From Lachnospiraceae bacterium UBA4380 (GTDB lineage: Bacteria; Bacillota; Clostridia; Lachnospirales; Lachnospiraceae), in NCBI GenBank assembly GCA_002390025.1, contig DGRU01000160.1, positions 10,645 through 27,607 of the forward strand: 16,963 nucleotides of DNA, given 5' to 3'. Under the pieces are notes generated by a model. It was not told where the DNA came from. It was given only the letters and a program-made list of their open reading frames with translations, and searched no databases. The first letter of the stretch is position 1, and each line of letters begins with the position of its first letter. Positions 6,537 through 13,358 of the stretch are shown piece by piece. The position numbers and the translations under genes are program-made.

Positions 6537-8546
6537 TCATTCCCCGGCGCCGGTCTGCAGTTGGTAGACGCGTCTGTAGATTCCGTCCATCGCCATGAGT
6601 TCATCGTGGTTTCCGTGCTCGGCGATCCTGCCCTTCTCCAGCACGAAGATCTCGTCCGCATGACGCAGGGTCGTGATCCTGTGTGCGATCAGGATGACCG
6701 TTGCCTCCGACGTATTTTCCTGCAGAGCCCGGCGGATCCGGGCGTCTGTCTCCGCGTCGACCGCCGACAGGGAATCATCAAAGATCATGACCGGTGTGCG
6801 GCGGATCAGCATCTGGGCTATGGCCGCCCGCTGTTTCTGTCCGCCCGAGAGGGTGACGCCGCGTTCACCGACAAAGGTATCGTAGCCGTCCGCGAAGCGT
6901 TCCACCGCCTCGTCCAGGCAGGCGATCTGCGCGGCCCGGCGGATCTCCCGGTCCCTGTGCACAGCCTTCTGTTCCACAGCCTCAAAGCCGCTGTTTTCAG
7001 GATCCCTTTTGTCCGGCATGGCGATCGCAAGATTCTCTTCCAGGGTCCGCGAGAACAGATAGGGCTCCTGCAGGACCATTCCTATGTTCTGACGCAGCCA
7101 TCCGCGGTCAATATTCCTGATATCCACACCTCCGACACAGATCCTTCCCTGCTCCGGGGGAAGCTCCCACATACGGTCCAGAAGCAGCATGAGCGTCGAC
7201 TTTCCGGCACCCGTGGCGCCCAGGATCCCCACTGTAGAACCTGCCCGGATCTTCATGGAAATATCGTGGAGGACCTCCGGTGCGTCCTCCCTGTAGCGGA
7301 AGGACACATGTGAAAATTCGATATCGCGGTCCATGGGGGCAAACCGGATCTCCTCCGGCAGGCTGTACGGATCCTGTACCGGCCCGGACAAGTCTCCGGA
7401 TCCCTCTGCAGTCTCTGTCCGCTGTAGATTGCAGGCCTCTCCCTGCTCCGGGGCATTTTCGGGGACCGCATTCATGATATAGCGCAGGCGCTCCATGGAG
7501 ACGCCTGTCTTTGACATATCGGCGATCACGCGCCCGATCCGCCGCACAGGCAGGGACATCAATGCATTGTAGGACAAAAAGGCGATCAGCCCTCCGGCTG
7601 TGAGCTCCTTGCCCACGCACAGCACAGCCCCGTATACGGCAACAGTCATGTTGCGGACAGTCGCAATGACATTTCCGGAGACCCAGAATGCCGCCAGAAC
7701 ACGCATGAGTCGGATCCAGTGATTTGTGTAGAACTCGTTCTGCGCCTCGAATCGCTCCCTCTCGAATTTTTCCCGGCCGAATGTCCGCACCACACGGACT
7801 CCGGTCAGATTCTCCTGGGCGATCGCGGACAGATGTCCCTCCTCGCTGTCCACCGTCTCGAACTCACTTCCGATCAGCCCGTAGAAGACCAGGGAGCTGA
7901 TGATCATGATCGGAATAAAGACCGCCGCAGCCGCCGTCAGTTTTGGCTGGATGGTGATCATAAAATACAGAGACATGAAGACAAGAATGAAGACATGCAG
8001 GAGGGAGGTCAGCTGTTCGGAAACAAAAACCCGGATCGTCTCGACGTCCGATGTGCACCGCTGAATGATATCCCCCGTGCTGTTTTCTCCCAGCCAGGAG
8101 TAGGGAAGGGCCAGGATCTGCCGGAACAGCTGATTTCTGGTCCTCTCAAGGAAGGTCTCCGATCCCTTCTCATTGCTCACTCTGAAGCCGTAGCGGCTCA
8201 GGGCTCCTGCCAGGGCAGCCGCTGCGACCGCCGCAGCCGCCATCCACAGATGGCTGCGCAGAAAAGAGACCCCTCCCAGGTCCTCGATCAGGCCGGCCGC
8301 CCATACAGGGACAGAGGACAGATTTCCCCCGATAACTGCATCGACGGTGTACTGGATCAGGCGGGGGATGATCAGGTCAAAGAGGGCCACCAGGCAGGCA
8401 CAGACTGCGCCCGCGGCAAAATACAGTATGCTTCCCCTCAGGAAAAAAAGGATCAGACTTGTGTTGGTGGGAAAGCGGAGCTGCTTCGACCCGCTCTTTC
8501 TATTATCATTTCCGGTGCTTTTTTTCATCATAGCGGTGGTGCTCAC
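6537..8546 (-). CDS. ABC exporter half-transporter with degenerate Walker B (BmrD-type partner)
   Basis: This 669-aa protein has an exporter TMD (about 30-350) and an NBD (about 405-660). Motifs: Walker A GATGAGKST (443-451), Q-loop Gln493, canonical signature LSGGQ (566-570), Walker B VMIFDD (586-591) with Asp591 in place of the catalytic Glu, and H-loop His622. Its LSGGQ would complete the consensus ATP site with the partner's Glu525, while its own Walker site pairs with the partner's LSTGE. Two insertions stand out: a long linker of about 45 residues before the NBD (362-405) and about 20 extra residues (511-532) between the Q-loop and the signature. The longest start is GTG 8546 with a poor RBS; ATG 8531 or 8528 is possible. 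An upstream ORF overlaps this start. Confidence 0.93.
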   Translation of the reverse strand: MSTTAMMKKSTGNDNRKSGSKQLRFPTNTSLILFFLRGSILYFAAGAVCACLVALFDLIIPRLIQYTVDAVIGGNLSSVPVWAAGLIEDLGGVSFLRSHLWMAAAAVAAAALAGALSRYGFRVSNEKGSETFLERTRNQLFRQILALPYSWLGENSTGDIIQRCTSDVETIRVFVSEQLTSLLHVFILVFMSLYFMITIQPKLTAAAAVFIPIMIISSLVFYGLIGSEFETVDSEEGHLSAIAQENLTGVRVVRTFGREKFERERFEAQNEFYTNHWIRLMRVLAAFWVSGNVIATVRNMTVAVYGAVLCVGKELTAGGLIAFLSYNALMSLPVRRIGRVIADMSKTGVSMERLRYIMNAVPENAPEQGEACNLQRTETAEGSGDLSGPVQDPYSLPEEIRFAPMDRDIEFSHVSFRYREDAPEVLHDISMKIRAGSTVGILGATGAGKSTLMLLLDRMWELPPEQGRICVGGVDIRNIDRGWLRQNIGMVLQEPYLFSRTLEENLAIAMPDKRDPENSGFEAVEQKAVHRDREIRRAAQIACLDEAVERFADGYDTFVGERGVTLSGGQKQRAAIAQMLIRRTPVMIFDDSLSAVDAETDARIRRALQENTSEATVILIAHRITTLRHADEIFVLEKGRIAEHGNHDELMAMDGIYRRVYQLQTGAGE

Positions 8547-8604
8547 TTTGCAGAAACCTGTCCGGAGCGGACAGAAGGAAAAATGTAACTGGTTTATTCT
8601 TCAT
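8506..8604 (-). CDS. Possible 32-aa leader peptide overlapping the ABC gene start
   Basis: An ATG at 8604, preceded by GGGGAGAGAAG (GGGGAG 5 nt from the ATG), opens a 32-codon frame. It encodes MKNKPVTFFLLSAPDRFLQS and then a His/Lys/Arg-rich tail, stopping at TGA 8508-8506. The frame differs from that of the exporter gene and overlaps its GTG start by 41 nt. Its RBS is better than that of the exporter. The family precedent is BmrB, the leader peptide of the B. subtilis bmrBCD operon, which tunes expression by ribosome stalling. Similarity here is in arrangement only. It could equally be a chance ORF. Confidence 0.4.
   Translation of the reverse strand: MKNKPVTFFLLSAPDRFLQSEHHRYDEKKHRK
8558..8574 (-). 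promoter_or_regulatory. Hairpin before the ABC exporter start
   Basis: CTGTCC (8558-8563) and GGACAG (8569-8574) are perfect 6-bp arms around 5 nt, ending 11 nt before GTG 8546 and lying inside the 32-codon upstream ORF. The 3' arm holds the only purine-rich RBS-like sequence for GTG 8546, so a ribosome translating the upstream ORF would open it. Confidence 0.4.
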
Positions 8605-8641
8605 CTTCTCTCCCCGGGGCAAAAAACATCCTGAGATAAAG

Positions 8642-8661
8642 ACTGTATCGACAGTTTTTTT
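8642..8661 (+). terminator. Small hairpin plus T7, terminator-like
   Basis: ACTGT (8642-8646), ATCG loop, ACAGT (8651-8655), then an uninterrupted T-run to 8661. It is read on the plus strand, where no gene precedes it. It may stop antisense transcription out of the exporter operon or end a short RNA. Confidence 0.4.
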
Positions 8662-8707
8662 ACTCTTACGGTTCCTGTAAGGCCCTCTCGGAGGCGGGGC
8701 AGAAATT

Positions 8708-8738
8708 TGTTAATGAAATCCCGCGAAGTGTTAATGAA
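8708..8738. promoter_or_regulatory. Direct repeat TGTTAATGAA with 21-bp period, candidate regulator site
   Basis: Identical 10-mers at 8708-8717 and 8729-8738 are separated by 11 nt, i.e. a 21-bp period or two helical turns. They lie just upstream of the -10 candidate at 8769. Direct repeats with a GTTNAT-like core and 21-22-bp spacing next to a weak -35 are typical of LytTR-family response regulators. The outer positions do not match that consensus well. Confidence 0.45.
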
Positions 8739-8768
8739 TATGCGTTTTATTTTATCATATTATCATGG

Positions 8769-8774
8769 TATAGT
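8769..8774 (+). promoter_or_regulatory. Candidate -10 (TATAGT) of the FHA gene
   Basis: TATAGT lies in an AT-rich stretch. The hexamer 17 nt upstream is TTTATT, a poor -35, which suits an activator-dependent promoter. Transcription would start near 8781. Confidence 0.4.
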
Positions 8775-8874
8775 AATACCGATATCAAAAGAGCTGTCCA
8801 AAAGCCCGCCGGCAGACTGCCTGCAGGGCGGACATCTCCGCTCAGCCTGTAAATTGTCAAAAAGGAGATCTACT

Positions 8875-11088
8875 ATGAAATGCTTAAACTGCGGTAAATC
8901 TGTCCCGGATGGAAATCTCTTCTGCCCGAACTGCGGTGCTGCTGTTTCTGCCGACTCACCTTCCCCCTCCTCTGCAAGAGCAGCGAATCCCCGAATGGAT
9001 TCTCCCGGCTCCTACGGGCCCTCCGGGTCTGTGCAGCCTCCCCTGCCCGCCGGAGGATATACAGGAGCTGACAGAGCACCTGCCGGCATAAAGATCCTGC
9101 GCAGTCTCTCCGGTTCGCCCAAATTCCTGGCCGCTGCAGTCTCCTTTACTCTGTCCATCGTATTCAGTCTGATCGCGTCCTCGACCTCCGCCACTTCCCT
9201 GATTTATCAGCTTAACAGTCTTATGAACCAGGCAGGCATAGGCGACACGGATATTTCCATGATGGAGGAGGAAGTGATGCAGTACGCCTCGCAGATCAAC
9301 GGCTATTCTTTCCTGTTAGGTCTGCTGATGAGCATACCCGCCATCCTCACCGCCCTGGGCCTCTGGCTGATTTTCTTTGCGGGAAAAAACAAACAGAGCA
9401 ATGAATTCTCGACCTCCGGATTTACGGTGATCCAGGTCATCAACATCATCAGCTTTGTTTTCAGCTGCATTGTCTCAGCTCTGGCGGTAGTACTTACCAT
9501 AGCAATGTTTGCAGAGCTCACCGGATACGTGGAAGACAGCGGGGAAGTGATTCCCGTACTGATCATTACGCTGATCGTGCTGGTCATCGCCATTGTGCTT
9601 CCCCTGCTCTATCTGTTCAAAATCATCAAAATGGTGGGCGGCGCAAAGAAGATGGCAATCACCGGCAGTCCTGTGGAGTGTGCTTCCGTCTTTGTCGGCG
9701 TCATCGTCATGCTCAGTATTCTGCCTCATCTCTCCTCACTGATTTTCAGCCCCCTGATGGGAAAACTGAACGCCCTTTGCTCCATGGTCGCCGCGATCTG
9801 CTTCTCGCTTCTGATTTTCGAGTTCAGAAACAAAGTTCAGGAAGCCATCCAGTATCCGGAAGATTATTCGGGGGCCGGCAGCTACAATGCCCCCTACAGC
9901 AGCTATTCACCCGGCGAAGCGGGGCCCGCTTACACACCTTACAGTGACGTCTCCGCCCCCGCTGCAGATCCCGGTCTGACACCTTATAGCGATGCTCCTG
10001 CCCCTGCAGATTCACCCTACGGCGGTGAACCTGCACGCTCTGCAGCTCCCGGGGCTTCCGCGGCTTCTCCCTACGGAGGTGCCCCTGCACGCTCTGCAGC
10101 TCCCGGAGCTCCCGCGGCTTCTCCCTACGGCGGCACACCTGCACGCTCTGCAGCTCCTAAAACTCCTGCGGCCTCTTCCTACAGCGATGTACCTGTCTCC
10201 AACCGGGCTTCCATGGAGTCTGATGACAGAACCTCTTACGGCAGCCCTTCCGCGGACATGTTTGAGAAGGCAGACAACCGCAATATGGCCATGGATTACT
10301 CCGGCATGGGACCTTCCCCCAGGCTGAAAGGTTCCCTCCTGAGCCCTGCAAACAATAAAAAGGGAAAGGACGAGGCTCCTGCTCCCTCCAGGCTCAAAGG
10401 ATCACTCCTTCAATCTGCACCCGGTGTAAGCGCCTCTGCCTCGGACACACCTTCGGCTTCTCCCGCACCGGCAGCAGCCGGGCCTGCTTCCGCAGGTGTT
10501 GTCCCCCCTTCAGCCAGGGCCGCAGGAAGGCCTTCCGCTCCGATGAAGGACGACGCCTCTGCCGCACCGGCAGCTGCTGCAGGCAGCAGGGTTCCGGCAG
10601 ATCCTGCCCGCATTGAGCGGAGCGGAAAAGACTACGATCCGGCTCCTTCCGCAGGGAAAGCCTCCGGCCGCCCTCTTCCGGAGCAGCTTGAGGCCAATGA
10701 AAGCATGAGCGGAGCTGACAATCCCGCCACAGTCTATGCCAGCCCCTATGAGACAACAACTGTCCTGGATGAGGCAACGCTGCGCCAGCCGCCCGCTTAT
10801 CTTCTGCGCACCAGAGATAACAACGAGATCAGCATCAACGCCCCTCTCCTCCGCATAGGCAGAAGCTCCTCCCTGTCCGACTACGTGGTCGATGATAACC
10901 CCGCAATCGGCAGACACCATGCGGACATTGTCTGCCACGGCAGCAAGTACAGCATCATCGACAAGAGCAGCGTCAACCACGTCTATATCAACGGACGGAT
11001 CATTCCTCCGGAAAAGGAAATCCCTCTTCCCGACAACGCCGAGATCCGTCTGGCAGACGAAATCTTCCTGTTCAAGGTAGAGCGGTAA
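8875..11088 (+). CDS. Zinc ribbon - six-TM - FHA domain membrane protein
   Basis: This 737-aa protein starts at ATG 8875 with AAGGAG 7 nt upstream. Domains: an N-terminal zinc ribbon (C3, C6, C17, C20); six predicted TM helices (about 83-102, 145-168, 184-211, 225-249, 270-291, 299-316); a Pro/Ala/Ser/Tyr-rich linker (about 327-625) with three 18-residue repeats and two RLKGSLL motifs; and an FHA domain at 641-737. The FHA shows RIGRS (660-664), IGRHHA (678-683) and SSVNHVYING. With even TM number, both ends should be cytoplasmic. ETTTVLDEAT (626-635) precedes the FHA and resembles the GarA phospho-switch. FHA domains bind phosphothreonine, and a Ser/Thr kinase gene lies in the convergent operon, so this is a likely substrate or adaptor. 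Confidence 0.9.
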   Translation: MKCLNCGKSVPDGNLFCPNCGAAVSADSPSPSSARAANPRMDSPGSYGPSGSVQPPLPAGGYTGADRAPAGIKILRSLSGSPKFLAAAVSFTLSIVFSLIASSTSATSLIYQLNSLMNQAGIGDTDISMMEEEVMQYASQINGYSFLLGLLMSIPAILTALGLWLIFFAGKNKQSNEFSTSGFTVIQVINIISFVFSCIVSALAVVLTIAMFAELTGYVEDSGEVIPVLIITLIVLVIAIVLPLLYLFKIIKMVGGAKKMAITGSPVECASVFVGVIVMLSILPHLSSLIFSPLMGKLNALCSMVAAICFSLLIFEFRNKVQEAIQYPEDYSGAGSYNAPYSSYSPGEAGPAYTPYSDVSAPAADPGLTPYSDAPAPADSPYGGEPARSAAPGASAASPYGGAPARSAAPGAPAASPYGGTPARSAAPKTPAASSYSDVPVSNRASMESDDRTSYGSPSADMFEKADNRNMAMDYSGMGPSPRLKGSLLSPANNKKGKDEAPAPSRLKGSLLQSAPGVSASASDTPSASPAPAAAGPASAGVVPPSARAAGRPSAPMKDDASAAPAAAAGSRVPADPARIERSGKDYDPAPSAGKASGRPLPEQLEANESMSGADNPATVYASPYETTTVLDEATLRQPPAYLLRTRDNNEISINAPLLRIGRSSSLSDYVVDDNPAIGRHHADIVCHGSKYSIIDKSSVNHVYINGRIIPPEKEIPLPDNAEIRLADEIFLFKVER
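10012..10173 (+). repeat. Three in-frame 54-bp repeats in the FHA protein linker
   Basis: Codons 380-433 encode SPYGGxPARSAAPxxxAA three times (10012-10065, 10066-10119, 10120-10173). A degraded fourth unit (SSYSD) and earlier PYSD-type motifs flank them. This is likely disordered and prone to length variation. Confidence 0.85.
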
Positions 11089-11189
11089 AACGGAAGGTCC
11101 GCCATGACCGGCCAGGCATATGCCGCCTGAGCAAATACGCCCCGGCCGCCCCTCATGACAGCGGCATAGCATAGTCAAAATGAACAGCA

Positions 11190-11233
11190 AAAAGGCCTTT
11201 GAAACCCTGTGCATACGGTTTCAAAGGCCTTTT
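11190..11233. terminator. Bidirectional intrinsic terminator between convergent genes
   Basis: A perfect 17-bp stem (11190-11206 with 11217-11233) and 10-nt loop carries AAAA at its left base and TTTT at its right base, so it can terminate in both directions. It serves the FHA gene (stop 11088, +) and the minus-strand operon ending at 11276. Confidence 0.9.
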
Positions 11234-11275
11234 AAATTGTGTGCTCAATTTTCTTGTGCGCTCAATTATCCCTGC

Positions 11276-13246
11276 TCAGTAGACGAAGAAATCCTCATGC
11301 CTGAGAGTGCTTCCATCCCAGGTCATCTCAAAATCTGTCACGCTGCATTGAAACGCGAGCACCGCATTTCCTTCTTCGTTGATCCTGTCAATCGACCAGG
11401 TTCCTGTGTAGGTATATTCGTAATCGGAATCCTCCGGATCGCTCTGACTGAACAGAGGGAAAATGCAGTGCAGCCGGAATGTTCCGTCCCGGTTCAGATC
11501 CAGTTCCGTCGGGATCGCGCCGTCTCCCTGGGGCTTGACTCCGTCGTAGTGACCATAGGACAGCCCGATGCCCTCCATGGTCAAATCCTGCTCCGCTTCT
11601 TCCTGCGGTTCCTCTTCCTGCGGCTCTTCTTCCTGCGGAATCTCCTCCTGCGGTGCCTGCTCCTGTTCCTGCGGCGACTGCGCCTGCAGCAGGGAAGTCA
11701 GGAGTCCGATGCAGTCCGTGCGCTCGCGCAGGAAATAGCAATATCCGGAACTCATATCCGGTGGGTAATCGTCTCTCTCGGATATATGTGAAAGACACAT
11801 CCTGCCTATGCGGATCATTTCTCCGTCAGAAGGCGCATAGCACTCATCCGCCGTCATAGAATAGTCCCGGTTCCGGCGTCTGTGCAGAAGTTCAAGTCCA
11901 AGATCCCCGATCCCCCGCGTAAACGCATTGACTGAATTCTCGTTGTTCTCTCCTTCCGGCCGGGTCACAACTCTCCAGCCTCCCTCCTCGGAAGCGAAGC
12001 CCGACATATGCATGGCAGCTTCCTCCGAGGCGGGCACAAAATAGATTCCGGCAGAACGCTGGTCAAACCAGTATCCGAAACGTGCGCCCTCATATCCGGA
12101 AAAGGCATTTCCGTCATAGGAAAAGGCCAGCACGGAGACATCATCCACATGATCCTGCTCGATTATATAACTCTCTGCATAAATGAATGTTCTGCCGCTG
12201 CTGTCCGTGCACCGGAACAATTCAAAGCTGCACCCCTGAAAAAAGGGGCTGTACCCGTCGGGGACTGCCAGTTGGCGGCTGTCTGAAAGAAGGCATCCGC
12301 CGGCCGTGCTCTCATAAATCTCCACATAGACTCCGGAATGCTGTTCCCCATCGGTGCCGTCTGCAGCGGCTCCCTCCACAATCGGTTCTCTTCGAATGGT
12401 CAGCAGTTCCGCAATCCCGTCCCCGTCATAATCATAAATATCCGCTGCAAGAAGGCCCGTATCCCTTGATAAAGACTCACCGGGAATATCCATAAAAAGC
12501 CCGTTTTCGCGCATTCCCATCTGCACTTCCAGGCCTTCATCTCCAAGAGGAAGAACACCGTATTTGTCTGCCAGATCCTTGATCTCACGCTCAAGAATGG
12601 CAGATGTATCCTGTGCAGTACCTGCCGTCCCGGCGCCGACCCGCTCGCGCAGCTTTTCATCCCTGGGCTGATAGTACCTGTGTCCGACCTGCTCGAGCCA
12701 TCCGATCAGCTCGTCGTCTCCTGCATTTTGGCCGTCCAGTGCAGCCAGTCCGTTTTCCAGAGCATCATCCCTGCGGATCACGACGTCGATTACATATTTA
12801 TCATCAAATATCTCATCTCCCAGGCTGCTCTGCACCGGTCCTCCGCCTGCCTGCGCCGCCGACACCAGATCCCGGATCTCCTGCTCGGGCGCACCGTCCC
12901 CGGGCAGGACGCCTGCAACCGTGATCACTGCCTGGTCATAGTTCTCGACAGCCGATGTCCACTCTCCCATTCCGGTATAGGCATCGCCCAGACCGGTATA
13001 GGCAGCTGTATTTTTTTCATCGAGTCTGACAACCTTCTCAAAGGAGGTGACTGCCTTGTCATATTCCATCTCGGACAAATATCTTTTGCCGAGGCGAAGT
13101 TCCCTCCTGATGACCGCAGTTCTTGTCCTCCCGGATACCTGAGGCAGAATAAAACGGCGCACGACCAGAAGCATGGACACGATCATCACCAGCACGACCA
13201 GCACGATTACCAGAATTGTCAGGCCGTCCGCTTTCTTTTTTCTCAT
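11276..13246 (-). CDS. Membrane-anchored TPR protein (656 aa), paralogue of the 437-aa protein
   Basis: The protein has a short basic N-terminus, one TM helix (about 10-34), then a TPR-like region (50-110: RYLSEMEYDKAV, LGDAYTGMGEW). A second conserved block covers 150-200. The middle contains DIYDYDGDGIAELL (269-282), an aspartate-rich loop like those in Lachnospiraceae surface proteins, which may bind calcium. A Gln/Glu/Pro linker (522-554) leads to a C-terminal strand-rich domain with TGTWSIDR and LAFQCSVTDFEM. Residues 51-110 align without gaps to the 437-aa protein, 44 of 60 identical by eye. The topology should be N-in, C-out. ATG 13246 has GGGGAG 10 nt upstream. It is the last gene of the kinase operon, 112 nt after the kinase. 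No enzymatic motif was seen; a sensor or scaffold role is inferred. Confidence 0.85.
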   Translation of the reverse strand: MRKKKADGLTILVIVLVVLVMIVSMLLVVRRFILPQVSGRTRTAVIRRELRLGKRYLSEMEYDKAVTSFEKVVRLDEKNTAAYTGLGDAYTGMGEWTSAVENYDQAVITVAGVLPGDGAPEQEIRDLVSAAQAGGGPVQSSLGDEIFDDKYVIDVVIRRDDALENGLAALDGQNAGDDELIGWLEQVGHRYYQPRDEKLRERVGAGTAGTAQDTSAILEREIKDLADKYGVLPLGDEGLEVQMGMRENGLFMDIPGESLSRDTGLLAADIYDYDGDGIAELLTIRREPIVEGAAADGTDGEQHSGVYVEIYESTAGGCLLSDSRQLAVPDGYSPFFQGCSFELFRCTDSSGRTFIYAESYIIEQDHVDDVSVLAFSYDGNAFSGYEGARFGYWFDQRSAGIYFVPASEEAAMHMSGFASEEGGWRVVTRPEGENNENSVNAFTRGIGDLGLELLHRRRNRDYSMTADECYAPSDGEMIRIGRMCLSHISERDDYPPDMSSGYCYFLRERTDCIGLLTSLLQAQSPQEQEQAPQEEIPQEEEPQEEEPQEEAEQDLTMEGIGLSYGHYDGVKPQGDGAIPTELDLNRDGTFRLHCIFPLFSQSDPEDSDYEYTYTGTWSIDRINEEGNAVLAFQCSVTDFEMTWDGSTLRHEDFFVY

Positions 13247-13358
13247 CTTTTGAGCACTCCCCTGCAGTCAATCCTGTCGATATCAGAGACACCTCAGGTC
13301 CTCCGTAGTATTCACCTTGGCCGGGCAGGCCGGAACCCTGTTTTCCCGGAGCAGGCCT

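Larger units (their letters stand above)
8605..8874. other. Divergent upstream region of the ABC operon and FHA gene
   Basis: No gene of its own is seen. The left part should hold the minus-strand ABC promoter, though no clear -35/-10 pair is visible. A small plus-strand hairpin with a T-run lies at 8642-8661. The right part holds a 21-bp-spaced direct repeat, a -10 candidate and about 95 nt of structured 5' leader (GC-rich inverted segments around 8803-8833) before the FHA gene. Confidence 0.5.

Noticed and set aside
7719..8588. Open frame of 289 codons on the plus strand opposite the first ABC gene
   Set aside because: Antisense shadow of the exporter TMD; composition is unlike a real protein and no motif is seen.
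11585..11683. Repetitive TTCCTGCGG-type DNA considered as a separate repeat element
   Set aside because: It is explained by the Gln/Glu/Pro linker (residues 522-554) of the 656-aa protein.
13320..13358. GC-rich inverted segments between the kinase and the 656-aa gene considered as a terminator
   Set aside because: The stem is imperfect, there is no U-run, and the operon seems to continue; at most an mRNA processing fold.
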